Shown here: one piece after another, positions 33,766-43,321 of the stretch
Position numbering within the stretch: the stretch's first letter is position 1
How the letters are laid out: each line of letters begins with the position of its first letter
Source: Parvularcula oceani
GTDB taxonomy: Bacteria; Pseudomonadota; Alphaproteobacteria; Caulobacterales; Parvularculaceae
Assembly: GCF_000733125.1 (NCBI RefSeq)
Contig: NZ_JPHU01000003.1
Coordinates: 186,001-250,000, forward strand
Length of the DNA stretch: 64,000 nt
Direction of reading: 5' to 3'
Notes under the pieces: generated by a model
Told to the model about the DNA's origin: nothing
The model's input: only the letters and a program-made list of their open reading frames with translations
The model's database searches: none
Translations under genes and position numbers: made by a program

Positions 33766-34347
33766 CTATTCGACGATCCAGTCGATCGGCTTGTAGACAT
33801 AGCCGTTCGACGCGCCCGCCGAGCAGGCGGTCAGGCCGATCACGAGATCGATCTCGGCGCGCAGGGTCAGCGCGTCTCCGGCCTTGGACACCGGCGGCTC
33901 GACGCTGAGAGAGCCGTCGGGCCGCACCGGCACGTTCATGAAGACATTGAACGCGGTCGGCACCTGATCCCGCGTGACACCGTAAGGCTCCAGCGCCTCG
34001 GCCAGATTGCCGAGACAGCCCCTATGCGGCGGCTCCTCCGGGTAGAGGAGCCCCCACATCTCCTTGGAACAGGGTGTCAGCAGGAAGTCGTGCACGCCCA
34101 CATCGTCCCGCGTGATCGTGAGCATCTTGCGGGACCGGTTCGACCACAACACCGTTCCCTCGCCCGCGACCTTGATGCTTTCGCCGTAATCGAAGGTCCG
34201 TCCGTTGGACAGGAACTCGGCGACGTCGTCCCGCGCGAAGGCGACGAGGTCCGAGACCTGCCCGCCTTCGGGATCGATCACGGTCAGATGCTGCCCGGCG
34301 GAAAGCGTGAATGCGGTGCCGCTGCGCGGCGGGATGCGGTTGGTCAT
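33766..34347 (-). CDS. DUF1989 protein (carboxyguanidine-deiminase-like)
   Basis: The 193-residue protein matches DUF1989 (urea-carboxylase-associated proteins). The blocks GQHLTVIDPEGGQVSDLVAF, FLLTPCSKEMWGLLYPE, PHRGCLGNLAEALEPYGV, TAFNVFMNVPV and AEIDLVIGLTACSAGASNG hold the family's conserved Cys residues. Characterised relatives (CgdA/CgdB) hydrolyse carboxyguanidine in guanidine breakdown. No carboxylase is present here; instead the ATGA overlap ties it to a heme N-hydroxylase gene directly upstream, so the substrate may be a guanidino or hydroxyguanidino compound (inference). Confidence 0.85.
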   Translation of the reverse strand: MTNRIPPRSGTAFTLSAGQHLTVIDPEGGQVSDLVAFARDDVAEFLSNGRTFDYGESIKVAGEGTVLWSNRSRKMLTITRDDVGVHDFLLTPCSKEMWGLLYPEEPPHRGCLGNLAEALEPYGVTRDQVPTAFNVFMNVPVRPDGSLSVEPPVSKAGDALTLRAEIDLVIGLTACSAGASNGYVYKPIDWIVE

Positions 34348-35021
34348 CCTTGCTCGCTAGCCGGGGAGAAGGGGCATTCCCAGTCCTCGTCGACCTTGCG
34401 GCCCGAATACTGCCGCGCGGCGGGCGCCTCGCCGTGGCGGGCGATCATCGGGTTCGGCTCGCCCTGAAGCGCCTCGTCCCGCGCCATGATCGTGTCGTGC
34501 AGCTTCTGATAGCGCCCTTCCTCGCGCAGCCTCTCGAACTGGTCGTGCAGGTTGAAGATGAGGGTGGGATAGGAGAACCGCCGCGCCATCCGGCTCGCCC
34601 CGTCATGCAGGCCGACGACGAAGAAGGCCTCCTCGCGCAGCGAGAACGAGAAATGCGGGCTGTCCGGATCGGGATCGACCCGCTCGTCCCAGTCATGCTC
34701 GCCCCGGTCGAGCCGGTGCAGGGCCCGGAGACGCTCCCACAGAAGCGCTTCGAACGCCCGCTCGCTCAACCCCCGCGGCCCGCGCCAGCTGACCGCGAAG
34801 CTCGTGAACAGGGCCGGATTCTGGCGGTAGTTGTCGACGAAGCCGTAAAAGGCGCGCAGCAGGCGCCTGTCCTCCCCCTCCGAGGCCATGTCCTCGAGCA
34901 CGAGATGGGTCAGCTGCTCCTTGCCGAGAGCCGACTTGGCGCCGACGCAGGGGAAGTCCCGGCCACCGATGAAATCCCGGAAGGCGGTCACGGGTTTGGG
35001 AGCGGGCGGGGTCTTGCTCAT
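34344..35021 (-). CDS. GntA/YqcI-like heme-dependent N-hydroxylase
   Basis: The 225-residue protein belongs to the YqcI/YcgG family, whose founding enzyme GntA hydroxylates a guanidino nitrogen in guanitoxin synthesis. Matching blocks are FIGGRDFPCVGAKSALGKEQ, FYGFVDNYRQNPALFTSFAV, FEALLWERLRALHRLD, SPHFSFSLREEAFFVVGLHD and ARRFSYPTLIFNLHDQFERL. It is cytoplasmic and of normal length. Translation is coupled to the DUF1989 gene by a 4-base overlap. The exact substrate cannot be read from sequence. Confidence 0.82.
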   Translation of the reverse strand: MSKTPPAPKPVTAFRDFIGGRDFPCVGAKSALGKEQLTHLVLEDMASEGEDRRLLRAFYGFVDNYRQNPALFTSFAVSWRGPRGLSERAFEALLWERLRALHRLDRGEHDWDERVDPDPDSPHFSFSLREEAFFVVGLHDGASRMARRFSYPTLIFNLHDQFERLREEGRYQKLHDTIMARDEALQGEPNPMIARHGEAPAARQYSGRKVDEDWECPFSPASEQG

Positions 35022-35173
35022 CGAAGGGGCCTGTCGCAGCGGACTCCGTCAACAGATCGCTCGAAAGGAAGTTCCTTCTTGTTTTCGGGAAGGAATTCGG
35101 CCCCGGATGGCGCTGCTTCACGCACTCCCCATGCTTCGCTACAAGGGCGCGACCGAATGGAAGGCGCATCACG

Positions 35174-37080
35174 ATGACGAAACGACTGCTCCTGGCCGCC
35201 CTTCTTGGCAGCGGCGCGATCATGGCTCTTCCCGCCTGCAGCACCGAACAGGCGGAATCGGCCGAGCAGGGCCGGACGGCGGTCCGGGAGGCCGCCGCGA
35301 GCGACACCGCCTACGCCTCCCAGAACGCGGCGCTGATGGCGCTCGCCGAGCGGCATGCGCGCACCGTTCTTGAGCGGGCGCCGGAGGCTGCGACCTCGCT
35401 CGGCGTCAGCACCGATATCGGCGGCGAGGGCTATGGCGCGCGCCTGCGCGACTACTCGCCGCTCGCCCGGGACGAGGCGCTGGAGCTGAACGACCAGTTC
35501 CTGCGCGACCTTCAGGGGATCGACCGCGAAGCGCTGTCGGGCACGGCGCTCGTCACCTATGACGTGCTTCTGAACGCCTATGAAACGGCTGCGGCGCGCA
35601 ACCAGTACGATTTCGGCGGCGGCGCCGTCCTGGGCTCGAACCCGCCCTATATCGTCACGCAGCTTTCGGGCCCCCATATCGAGCTGCCGCGCCTGCTCCT
35701 CACCGAACAGCCGCTGACCACGCCGCAGGAAGCGCGGGATTATATCGCCCGCCTGCGCGAGATCGGGCGGGCGCTGGCGGAGACCCGCGACAGCCTGCTG
35801 CTGGATGCGGAACGCGGCGTGGTCCCGCCGGTCTTCGCGCTGACGGGCGCTGCCGGCTCGATCGAGACGCTGACGGAGGCGCCCGCAGGCGAGCATCCGC
35901 TCGTGACCCATTTCCGAAGCGGCCTGTCCGGCATCGGCGATCTGAGCGCGGAAGAGCGCGGCCGGCTGGCGCAGGATGCGGAAGCCGCGGTCGAGCGCGT
36001 CGTCTATCCCGCCTATGCGGACCTGCGCGAGGCGCTTTTGTCCCTGCGCGATGCGGCCGGGCAGGATGCGGGCGTGTGGCGCCTCGACGGGGGCGCGGCC
36101 TTCTACCAGCACGCCCTCGACAGCTATGGCGCCTCGGGCATGACGGCCGCCGAAGTGCATGAGCTCGGCCTGTCCGAAGTCGAGCGGATCTCGGCGGAGA
36201 TGAACGCCATCTTCGAGGAGATGGGGATCACCGGAGGCACCGCGGGAGAGCGCTTCCAGCAGCTCGCCGAAGACCCGAGATGATCTATCCCAATACGGAC
36301 GAGGCGAAGGAAGAGCTGCTCGCCTCCCTGCGCGGCCAGGTCGATCAGATCAACGCCCTCGCCCCGGACTGGTTCGGCACCCTGCCCCCGCAGGCGGTCG
36401 AGGTGCGGCGCATCCCGGTCTACGAGCAGGATTCGGCGCCGGGCGGCTATTACACGAGCCCGAGCCTCGACGGCACGCGGCCGGGGATCTACTGGATCAA
36501 CCTCAAGGACACGTCGGACTGGCCGCGCTACACGCTCAAGACGCTGACCTATCACGAGGCGGTGCCGGGCCATCACTTCCAGATCGCCCTGCAACAGGAC
36601 GTGGAGGACATGCCGCTCCTTCGGAACATGATGTTCTATTCCGAATATGGCGAGGGCTGGGCGCTCTATGCCGAGAAGGTCGCCGACGAGATGGGCATGT
36701 ATGAGGGCGATCCGCTCGGCCAGCTCGGCCGGTTGCAGTCCGAGCTGTTCCGCGCCGGGCGCCTGGTCGTCGATACCGGCCTGCACGACAAGCGCTGGAC
36801 CCGCGAGGAGGCCATTGACTGGATGGTCAAGCATACCGGCGAGACGCGCGCCGCCGTCACCCGCGAGGTCGAGCGCTATTCGGTCTGGCCGGGACAGGCG
36901 ACGAGCTACAAGCTCGGCCAGCTGAAGATCCTGGAGCTGCGGGCGCGCGCCGAAGAGGCGCTGGGCGATGACTTCGACATCCGCGCCTTCCACGACGCGG
37001 TGCTGCTCGACGGCTCGATGCCCCTGCCCGTTCTGGAAGCGCGCATCGACGAGTGGATCGAGGAGCGGCGGGCGGGCTGA
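35174..37080 (+). pseudogene. DUF885 lipoprotein hydrolase, single-base frameshift
   Basis: The first part (35174-36283) begins MTKRLLLAALLGSGAIMALP with lipobox LPAC and carries the DUF885 N-terminal region. The second part (36280-37080) continues in the -1 frame with MIYPNTDEAKEELLASLRGQ and the metal-binding motif TYHEAVPGHHFQIAL, then EYGEGWALYAEKV. The two halves are contiguous parts of one roughly 635-residue protein. Adding one base between 36279 and 36280 (for example G, giving CCG AGG ATG) restores DPRMIYP. This could be a recent mutation or a sequencing error. The halves overlap as ATGA, so coupled translation into two chains is imaginable but unlikely. Confidence 0.85.
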
Positions 37081-37084
37081 ACCG

Positions 37085-38269
37085 TCAGCCGCGCTTCCGC
37101 GGCCGCGCGGGGATGCGGGCCGCGGCCAGAATCAGCCAGGCGCCGAGCATGGGCGCCGCCACGCGCCACAGGGTCCAGAGGCTCGTCTCGACGGAGGCGA
37201 AGACGAGGGTGGCGCCGAACAATGCGGCCACGGCGGCCGTCCGTCCCCGGTCGTCCGCCTCGTCGGCGAGGCTGCGCGCGCCGAGGCCGAGGGCGCAGAG
37301 GGTCAGAGCGACGCCGATGAGGCCCAGATCGTACCAGATCTGAAGGAAGAGGTTGTGCGGATGGGTCGGCACGAGATCGAGCCGCACATCGACCCCTGCC
37401 AGCACCATCCGCCCGGCCTGTTCGCCCAAGACCCGGCTCGCCTCGACGCCGTGGCCGAAGAGAAGGGTGAGCGGGCTGTCGGTGACGGCGGGCCAGATCG
37501 TCTTCCAGATGATGAGGCGCTGGCGCCAGGAGGCGGGACCGGCGGTCCAACTCGCCATCTCGTCGGCCGGCGGCAGGAGCACCGAGAGGATCGGCATCGC
37601 CGCGAAGCCAGCGAAGGCGGCCAGGGTCAGGAGGCGCAGGGTCCGCCGCGGCGCGGCATAGGCGAGGCCTGCGCAAAGAAGGCCTGCGAGCGCTGCGAGG
37701 AGATTGGCGGCGATCCCGAAGCGGCTCGACGCGAAAAGGAGAAGGACGCCGAGGCCGAGCGCGAGGAGGCGGTGCCCTTGGCGCACCAGCGCGAGAAGGA
37801 TGCCGGGGGCGAGGCTGACCGCGATGCCGATTCCGCGCGCGGTCGACACATCGTCCTTGTCCGGGCGGTTGTCCGGCGGAACGAGGTCTCGCAGCACTCC
37901 GCCCGTCGCCGCTTCGAGCCCGAGGAGGAGGAGTGACAAGGCGCCCGCAGCGACGAAGACGCGCGTGGAAACCGCGTCCTCCGAGCGGGCCAGGCCCACG
38001 CCCGTCAGCGCCAGAAGCAGGAGGTAGAGGGGCCAGGAGGCCGCATCGCCATAGGGCGACCACAGCGCGCTCGCCGCGGCGTAGCCGGTGAGGAGAAGAG
38101 CGATCAGCCCCCAGATCGGCGGGCGGTAGCCCCTGAGCGCGAAGAGGCCCGCAAGCCCGGCCAGCAGCGCGATCATGGTGACGCTGCGATGGGAGAAGAC
38201 CAGCACCACCGGCAGCAGGATCGCCGCAAGAAGACGGATCGCCATCCCAGCTCGTCTCGTGAAACTCAT
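37085..38269 (-). CDS. O-antigen ligase/polymerase-like membrane protein
   Basis: The 394-residue protein has about 11 hydrophobic segments and the Wzy_C hallmark loop: a long periplasmic region with SWRQRLIIWKTIWPAVTDSP, FGHGVEASRVLGEQ and THPHNLFLQIWYDLGLIGVA. Members ligate or polymerise surface polysaccharide. GGGAGCGATC precedes ATG 38269. The gene follows the trehalase gene after 52 bases; a CtrA-like box (TTTA-GGCTGCG-TTAAC, 38311-38326) lies in this gap. Confidence 0.86.
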   Translation of the reverse strand: MSFTRRAGMAIRLLAAILLPVVLVFSHRSVTMIALLAGLAGLFALRGYRPPIWGLIALLLTGYAAASALWSPYGDAASWPLYLLLLALTGVGLARSEDAVSTRVFVAAGALSLLLLGLEAATGGVLRDLVPPDNRPDKDDVSTARGIGIAVSLAPGILLALVRQGHRLLALGLGVLLLFASSRFGIAANLLAALAGLLCAGLAYAAPRRTLRLLTLAAFAGFAAMPILSVLLPPADEMASWTAGPASWRQRLIIWKTIWPAVTDSPLTLLFGHGVEASRVLGEQAGRMVLAGVDVRLDLVPTHPHNLFLQIWYDLGLIGVALTLCALGLGARSLADEADDRGRTAAVAALFGATLVFASVETSLWTLWRVAAPMLGAWLILAAARIPARPRKRG

Positions 38270-38321
38270 GATCGCTCCCGCGGCGCTCGGGCCACAGAAC
38301 AGCGCGCGACTTTAGGCTGCG

Positions 38322-40031
38322 TTAACGCACTGCCTCGCTCACGGCCCCGGCGCAGGCCGCCGCATCGCCGAGCACCCTGACCTGCCCGAGCGGCGCGAGG
38401 GCGGGACGCTCTTCGATCAGGGCCGCGGTCACGCCATTGGTCCAGCCGAAGCCGTCCTGCGTCGGATATTCGCCGCCCCCGCCGGGCCGGGGCCGCATGA
38501 CGTCGTATTTCTCGACGAGCTTGCCGGTCTCGCAGAACGCCAGGGCGACCGTCCGCACCCAGCGGGCCGCGACCTCTTCGGCGAGCGCGTCCTCGCCATA
38601 GCGGGACAGCCCTTCCGCCGCGATCCATTGCAGGGGCGCCCAGCCATTGGGCGCATCCCACTGTTCCTCGGTGCAGCGGGGCGTGGCGAGCATTCCGCCC
38701 GGCGCGAGCAGAAGCCGCATCGCCGCATCGGCGGTACTGTCGGCCTGCTCCTGCGTCGCGGCGCCGAAGAAGAGCGGGTAGAGCATGGCGGCGCTCGGCC
38801 GGCCGGTGGGGCCGCCCGCATCGAGATCGTAATCGGCGAAATGGCCGCTCGCCCCGTCCCACAGATGCGCGCTCATGGCCTCCCGGCGCGCGGCGGCCGC
38901 CGCTTCGAAGCGGGCCGCGCAACCGGGCCGCCCCGCCCGCTCGCAGCCCCCCGCGATGGCCTCTTCGAGGCCGAAGAGAAGCGCGTTGAGATCGATCGGC
39001 AGGATGCGCGTCGTCCGGGTGCTGGCAAGATCGCTCCCCTCTCCGAACCAGCGCGAGGAGAAGTCCCAGCCGCTCTCCGCCGCGGCGCGCAGGTCGCGAT
39101 AGACGTCCGCCGAGGGCCGGGCCGTCCTGGCGGCGGTGCGGACATCGTAGGGATAGCTCTCGTCGCGCGGCACGTCGCGAGCATCCCAATAGCGGTTGAG
39201 GACCGCTCCGTCCGCCAGCCGCACGGCGCGGGCCGATGCGTTCCCTGGCGCGAGGCCCTCCGCGCCCTCCATCCAGAAATCGTATTCCGCCATCAGCGTG
39301 TCGAGATGCGCGGCCCATGCGCTGGCGGGATCGTCTTCGTCCAGAAGGGCGATCATCGCGAAGAGGAAGGGCGGCTGGGAGCGGCTGAGATAATAGGTGC
39401 GGTTGCCGTTCGGCACGAAACCATAGGCGTCGATCTCGCTCGCGAAGTTCTCGACCATGTCCGCCCGAAGCGCTTCCGCCTCGCCGCTCAGGCCGAGCAT
39501 GGTGAAATAGGCGTCCCAGTAATAGACCTCCCGGAACCGCCCGCCCGGCACGATATAGGGCTCGGGCAGCGGCAGGAGCGAGCCGTCCTCGGCCACTAGG
39601 CCCGTCGCCTCCCGCGTCAGCACCGGCCAGAGGAGGTCGATATGCTCTTCGAGCGTGCGGTCCTCGGGTAGGTCGAGGGGATCGGCCGCGACCTCGCCCG
39701 GCAGTTCGAAATTCGCCTCGACGAAGCCGCGCAGCCGGGTCCTGTCGCGCGGCGCGCCGATCGCCTCCCACTCCGCCAGGATCGCCTCCGGCTCGGCCAA
39801 AGGCCGCGCATCGGCCCAGTCCTTGGGTTCGTAGAGGCCGGACAGCGCCACGGCCTGGAACAGGCCCGGAAAGGCGAGCGAAGGCGGGGCAAGAGGTGAT
39901 GCAGCCGCCGGTGCGGGCAGCGCCTCGGCATCGACCGGCTGCTGTGAGGGAGTGGCGCAGGCCGAAAGGAGGAGCCCGCTCGACAGAACGCTTCCGATCA
40001 GATTTCGAAATCTCTTCCGCTGCGTCGTCAT
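38322..40031 (-). CDS. GH37 trehalase, lipoprotein
   Basis: The 569-residue protein hydrolyses trehalose to glucose in the periplasm. The N-terminus MTTQRKRFRNLIGSVLSSG is followed by lipobox LLSAC, so it is lipid-anchored, unlike E. coli soluble TreA. Both trehalase signatures are present: PGGRFREVYYWDAYFTMLGL and QWDAPNGWAPLQWIA. ATG 40031 has AGAGG nine bases upstream; in-frame ATGs at 40040 and 40067 are weaker. It may form a transcript with the O-antigen-ligase gene downstream. Confidence 0.9.
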   Translation of the reverse strand: MTTQRKRFRNLIGSVLSSGLLLSACATPSQQPVDAEALPAPAAASPLAPPSLAFPGLFQAVALSGLYEPKDWADARPLAEPEAILAEWEAIGAPRDRTRLRGFVEANFELPGEVAADPLDLPEDRTLEEHIDLLWPVLTREATGLVAEDGSLLPLPEPYIVPGGRFREVYYWDAYFTMLGLSGEAEALRADMVENFASEIDAYGFVPNGNRTYYLSRSQPPFLFAMIALLDEDDPASAWAAHLDTLMAEYDFWMEGAEGLAPGNASARAVRLADGAVLNRYWDARDVPRDESYPYDVRTAARTARPSADVYRDLRAAAESGWDFSSRWFGEGSDLASTRTTRILPIDLNALLFGLEEAIAGGCERAGRPGCAARFEAAAAARREAMSAHLWDGASGHFADYDLDAGGPTGRPSAAMLYPLFFGAATQEQADSTADAAMRLLLAPGGMLATPRCTEEQWDAPNGWAPLQWIAAEGLSRYGEDALAEEVAARWVRTVALAFCETGKLVEKYDVMRPRPGGGGEYPTQDGFGWTNGVTAALIEERPALAPLGQVRVLGDAAACAGAVSEAVR

Positions 40032-40149
40032 CCTGCCCATCCTCTTTATCCGCCGACTCCGAACCATGCCGCCTACCCCGTGAGCGGCAAAGCCGCGAAC
40101 ACGCGCTCAAGTAGCCGAAGGCGGTAGCGCCAGAAACATGTCCGAGGCT

Positions 40150-40165
40150 TTAGGATGGCGTTAAC
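40150..40165. promoter_or_regulatory. CtrA-like box between trehalase and ampG-like genes
   Basis: TTAG-GATGGCG-TTAAC matches TTAA-N7-TTAAC except for one base. It lies in the 179-base divergent region. I see no clear sigma70 hexamers next to it. Confidence 0.35.
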
Positions 40166-40210
40166 CCTTCGCCCGCTCAGTCGGCTAGCCTCGGCGCCTC
40201 GGAGACTTCG

Positions 40211-41908
40211 ATGAGCAGCACTGACATGGCGGCGCCTGCCGCTCGACGGACCGGATTCACGCTCGGCAAGCGCGCGGCCATGGCGGTCCTGGGCTTTGCT
40301 TCGGGCCTGCCCTATGCGGTCTTCACCGGCACGATCATCGCTTGGTTCACCGCCTATGAGGTGGATGCGAAGTCGATCGGCGTCTTCTCGATGTCGAGCC
40401 TGCCTTACGTCTTCAAGTTCCTCTGGTCGCCGCTCCTCGGGGCCTACAGCCCGCCGGGGCTCGGCCGCATCCGGGGGATGAGCCGCCTGCGCTCCTGGAT
40501 CCTCCTGAGCCTCGGCCTGATCACGCCGGTCCTGTTCCTGCTGCCCAATCTCGACCCGACGAACAGCCTCGGCCTCGTCGCCTTCCTGTCGCTGATCGCG
40601 ATCTTCGCCTCGGCGACGCAGGATATCGCCATCGGCGGCTGGCGCATCCGGATCGCCGAAGACGAGGACGAGTTGAACGGCCTCGTCGCCATCGAGCAGT
40701 TCTCCTATCGCACGGCGGCCTTTTTCGGGGCGGCCGTGGCCTTCGTCATCGCCCAGAACGCGAGCTGGGATGCGGCATGGTGGGCGATCGCGGGCCTCGT
40801 GGGCGTGTGCTTCGCCGCCGTCTTCTTCGTGCCCGACCCTGCGGTCGATGCCGAAGAGGCGGCGCAGGACCAGCCCATCGTGCTCGGCGGCTCGCTGAGC
40901 CCGGCGCAGCGGCGGCGCTTCCTTCTGCCGGTGCTCGGCGCATGGGGCCTCAGCCTCGCCGTTGTGCTCGGCTTCATGGGATACATCCTCGCGCTCGACC
41001 CGTCGGCGAGCACGCGGAACTTCACGCTCTATGCGGGGCCCGTCATCGTCGCGGCCTGCCTTCTCGCGCCCATCCTCGCCGCCATCGGCGTGATGCGGAA
41101 GACGGGCGAGCGGCTGCACGACCATGCGATGAGCACCGGGCCGCTCGACACGCTCTACCGCAACCTGCTCGAGCCCTTCATCGACCTCGTCAGCCGCTTC
41201 CGCTTCGCGCTGATCCCCATCGTCTTCCTCGTCCTTTTCTACCGCTATGCGGACGGGGTCTGGGGCGCCTTCGCCTATCCCTTCTATCTCGGCGCGCCCG
41301 AGGTGAATGGCGGCCTCGGCCATTCGCTGATCGAGGTGGCAGCCGCCTCCAAGACCTTCGGCGTGTTGATGACCATTGCCGGGGTCGGCGTGGGCGGCGC
41401 GATGCTGAAGCTGCTCGGCCAGATGCCCGCGCTCGTCGTCGGCGCCGTGCTCGCCGCGGCGACGAACCTCCTCTATGCCGACCTCGCGCTCGATGCGGCT
41501 TATACGGATGCCTTCATCGCGGCGCTGCGGCTCGACACGATCTTCCCGGCGCTCAACTGGGTAGTGAACCTGCTGGCGGTGGACGACGTGCAGATCGGCG
41601 ACCGCCTCGGGCGCCTGATGCTGGTCATCGCGGCGGAGAACCTGGCCGTCGGCATCGCGAGCGTCGTCTATGTCGCCTATCTCTCCGGCCTCGTGAACAA
41701 GCACTACGCCGCCGTGCAATACGCGATCCTCGCCTCGCTGAGCCTGCTCGTCGCGGTGCTCGGGCGCGGCCTGCTCGGCGAGCTGATCGACGAGCGCGGC
41801 TTTGCCTATGTCTTCATCCTGACCGCGCTTCTGGGCCTTCTGGGCGTCGCGGCCAGCGTGATCGAGTGGATCCGCCGGGCGCGCAGCGCCGCCCTCAAGC
41901 GCCCGTGA
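40211..41908 (+). CDS. AmpG-like MFS permease
   Basis: The 565-residue polytopic protein has the AmpG start: LGFASGLPYAVFTGTIIAWF, followed by SIGVFSMSSLPYVFKFLWSP. AmpG imports anhydro-muropeptides for cell-wall recycling. About 12-14 membrane segments are seen, with DIAIGGWRIRI and NGLVAIEQFSYRTAAFFG in the middle. It is longer than E. coli AmpG (491), with an extended central loop near 205-225. GGAG lies seven bases before ATG 40211. The 3' end overlaps the lipoprotein gene on the other strand by 14 bases. Confidence 0.88.
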   Translation: MSSTDMAAPAARRTGFTLGKRAAMAVLGFASGLPYAVFTGTIIAWFTAYEVDAKSIGVFSMSSLPYVFKFLWSPLLGAYSPPGLGRIRGMSRLRSWILLSLGLITPVLFLLPNLDPTNSLGLVAFLSLIAIFASATQDIAIGGWRIRIAEDEDELNGLVAIEQFSYRTAAFFGAAVAFVIAQNASWDAAWWAIAGLVGVCFAAVFFVPDPAVDAEEAAQDQPIVLGGSLSPAQRRRFLLPVLGAWGLSLAVVLGFMGYILALDPSASTRNFTLYAGPVIVAACLLAPILAAIGVMRKTGERLHDHAMSTGPLDTLYRNLLEPFIDLVSRFRFALIPIVFLVLFYRYADGVWGAFAYPFYLGAPEVNGGLGHSLIEVAAASKTFGVLMTIAGVGVGGAMLKLLGQMPALVVGAVLAAATNLLYADLALDAAYTDAFIAALRLDTIFPALNWVVNLLAVDDVQIGDRLGRLMLVIAAENLAVGIASVVYVAYLSGLVNKHYAAVQYAILASLSLLVAVLGRGLLGELIDERGFAYVFILTALLGLLGVAASVIEWIRRARSAALKRP

Positions 41909-42311
41909 CGACCTCGCGGGCGGTGCAATCCTCGAAGGCGGGCGCCTCGACGCCCTGCACGGCATGGCCCGTCGTCAGGCTCGCCACATTGCCGCCGGCC
42001 GGCATCACCACCGCATAGGCGCGGCAGCTATCGGTGACGTCATAGCGGCGGAACTCGTTCGCCCCTTCGCGCCGCACGAGGTCCGGCTCGCCCAGAAGCG
42101 CTTCGAGCGCATCCACCGGACGGCCGATGAAGGTGTCGGGCGAAGGCCCCGGCACCCGCACGGGCCGGACGGGCGCGGCCATGACCGGCGCTGCGGGCGC
42201 GGCGCTGCGCGTGGTGACCGGCGCGAGGGGTTCGGGCGCCGTCGTCGTGGAACAGGCGGCAAGCGCCGTTGCGGCGAGGGCGGGAACGGCTATGACGCGA
42301 AAGAAGGACAA
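41895..42311 (-). CDS. Small lipoprotein with TTG start
   Basis: The 138-residue protein begins LSFFRVIAVPALAATALAAC when read from TTG 42311, with lipobox LAAC. TTG is chosen because GGAGGA lies nine bases upstream; the open frame upstream overlaps the divergent kinase gene. The mature part has a Pro/Ala-rich linker, then FIGRPVDALEALLGEPDLVR and a Cys-containing tail YDVTDSCRAYAVVMPAGG, which looks like the SmpA/BamE-style short lipoproteins only in general layout. The function is unknown. Confidence 0.65.
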   Translation of the reverse strand: MSFFRVIAVPALAATALAACSTTTAPEPLAPVTTRSAAPAAPVMAAPVRPVRVPGPSPDTFIGRPVDALEALLGEPDLVRREGANEFRRYDVTDSCRAYAVVMPAGGNVASLTTGHAVQGVEAPAFEDCTAREVVTGA

Positions 42312-42328
42312 GAACGGGGCTCCTCCAG

Positions 42329-43321
42329 ATGACCACCGAAATAGACGTGATCGCCGTCGGCAACGCAATCGTGGATGTGCTCGGGCACACCGATGACGCC
42401 TTTCTGGCGAAGCACGACGTGCCCAAGGGCGGCATGGTGCTGATCGACACGGCCAAGGCCGAAGAGATCACCGGCGCTCTCGCCGCGACCGCCGAAGTCG
42501 CGGGCGGCTCTGCGGGCAATTCGGTCGCCTGCCTCGCAAGCCTCGGCGGGAGAGCTCGCTTCGTCGGCAAGGTCGGCGACGATGCGCTGGGCGAGGTCTA
42601 CCGGACCTCGATGCGCGAGATCGGCGTCGCCTTCGACACGGGCGTCCATGACAGCATCCCGACCGGCCGCTGCCTGATCTCGGTCACCCCCGATGCCGAG
42701 CGCTCCATGGCGACCTTCCTCGGCGCCGCCGGGCATGTCGCGCCGGGCGACGTGGCGGAGGACGAGATCAAGAGCGCGGCGGTGACCTATCTCGAAGGCT
42801 ATCTCTTCGAGAGCTACGATCCGCGCGACGCCTTCGCCAAGGCGTCCAAGGCCGCCCGCGAGGCGGGCGGCAAGGTCGCCCTGACCCTGTGCGACAAGGG
42901 CGTGGTCGAGCGGCAATATGACGGGCTGATGGCCTTCCTGAAGGAAGGCGTCGACCTCCTCTTCGCGAATGAGGACGAGGCGATGGCGCTGACGAAGACG
43001 GACACTGTCGATGCGGCGGTCGAAGCGCTGCGCGGCCTCGTGCCCTTCGCCGCCGTCACGCGCTCCGAGCATGGCTCCATCGTCTTCGGCCCGGACGCCG
43101 AGCCCGAGGCGGTTCCGGCGGTCATGCCCGAGCAGCTGGTGGATACCACCGGCGCGGGCGACGCCTATGCGGGCGGCTTCCTCTACGGCTTCACGCGCGA
43201 CTGGCCGCTGGCCAAATGCGCCCAGCTCGGCTCGCTCGCCGCGTCCGAGGTGATCAGCCATATGGGCCCGCGCCCCGAGAAGAGCCTCAAGGCGCTCGGC
43301 AAGGAAGCGGGCCTCCTCTAA
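42329..43321 (+). CDS. PfkB-family adenosine kinase
   Basis: The 330-residue sugar kinase phosphorylates a nucleoside, most likely adenosine, with ATP. It has the PfkB N-terminal block GGSAGNSVACLASLGGRARF, the KVGDDALG motif and the C-terminal signature VDTTGAGDAYAGGFLYGF with the catalytic Asp in GAGD. The start MTTEIDVIAVGNAIVDVLGH is typical for alphaproteobacterial adenosine kinases. It converges with hisE and the two stop codons overlap (43318-43321). Confidence 0.88.
   Translation: MTTEIDVIAVGNAIVDVLGHTDDAFLAKHDVPKGGMVLIDTAKAEEITGALAATAEVAGGSAGNSVACLASLGGRARFVGKVGDDALGEVYRTSMREIGVAFDTGVHDSIPTGRCLISVTPDAERSMATFLGAAGHVAPGDVAEDEIKSAAVTYLEGYLFESYDPRDAFAKASKAAREAGGKVALTLCDKGVVERQYDGLMAFLKEGVDLLFANEDEAMALTKTDTVDAAVEALRGLVPFAAVTRSEHGSIVFGPDAEPEAVPAVMPEQLVDTTGAGDAYAGGFLYGFTRDWPLAKCAQLGSLAASEVISHMGPRPEKSLKALGKEAGLL

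Noticed and set aside
35174-37080. DUF885 as two genuine subunits with coupled ATGA
   Set aside because: The two parts are contiguous pieces of one domain family and one base restores the frame exactly; a natural split is less likely.
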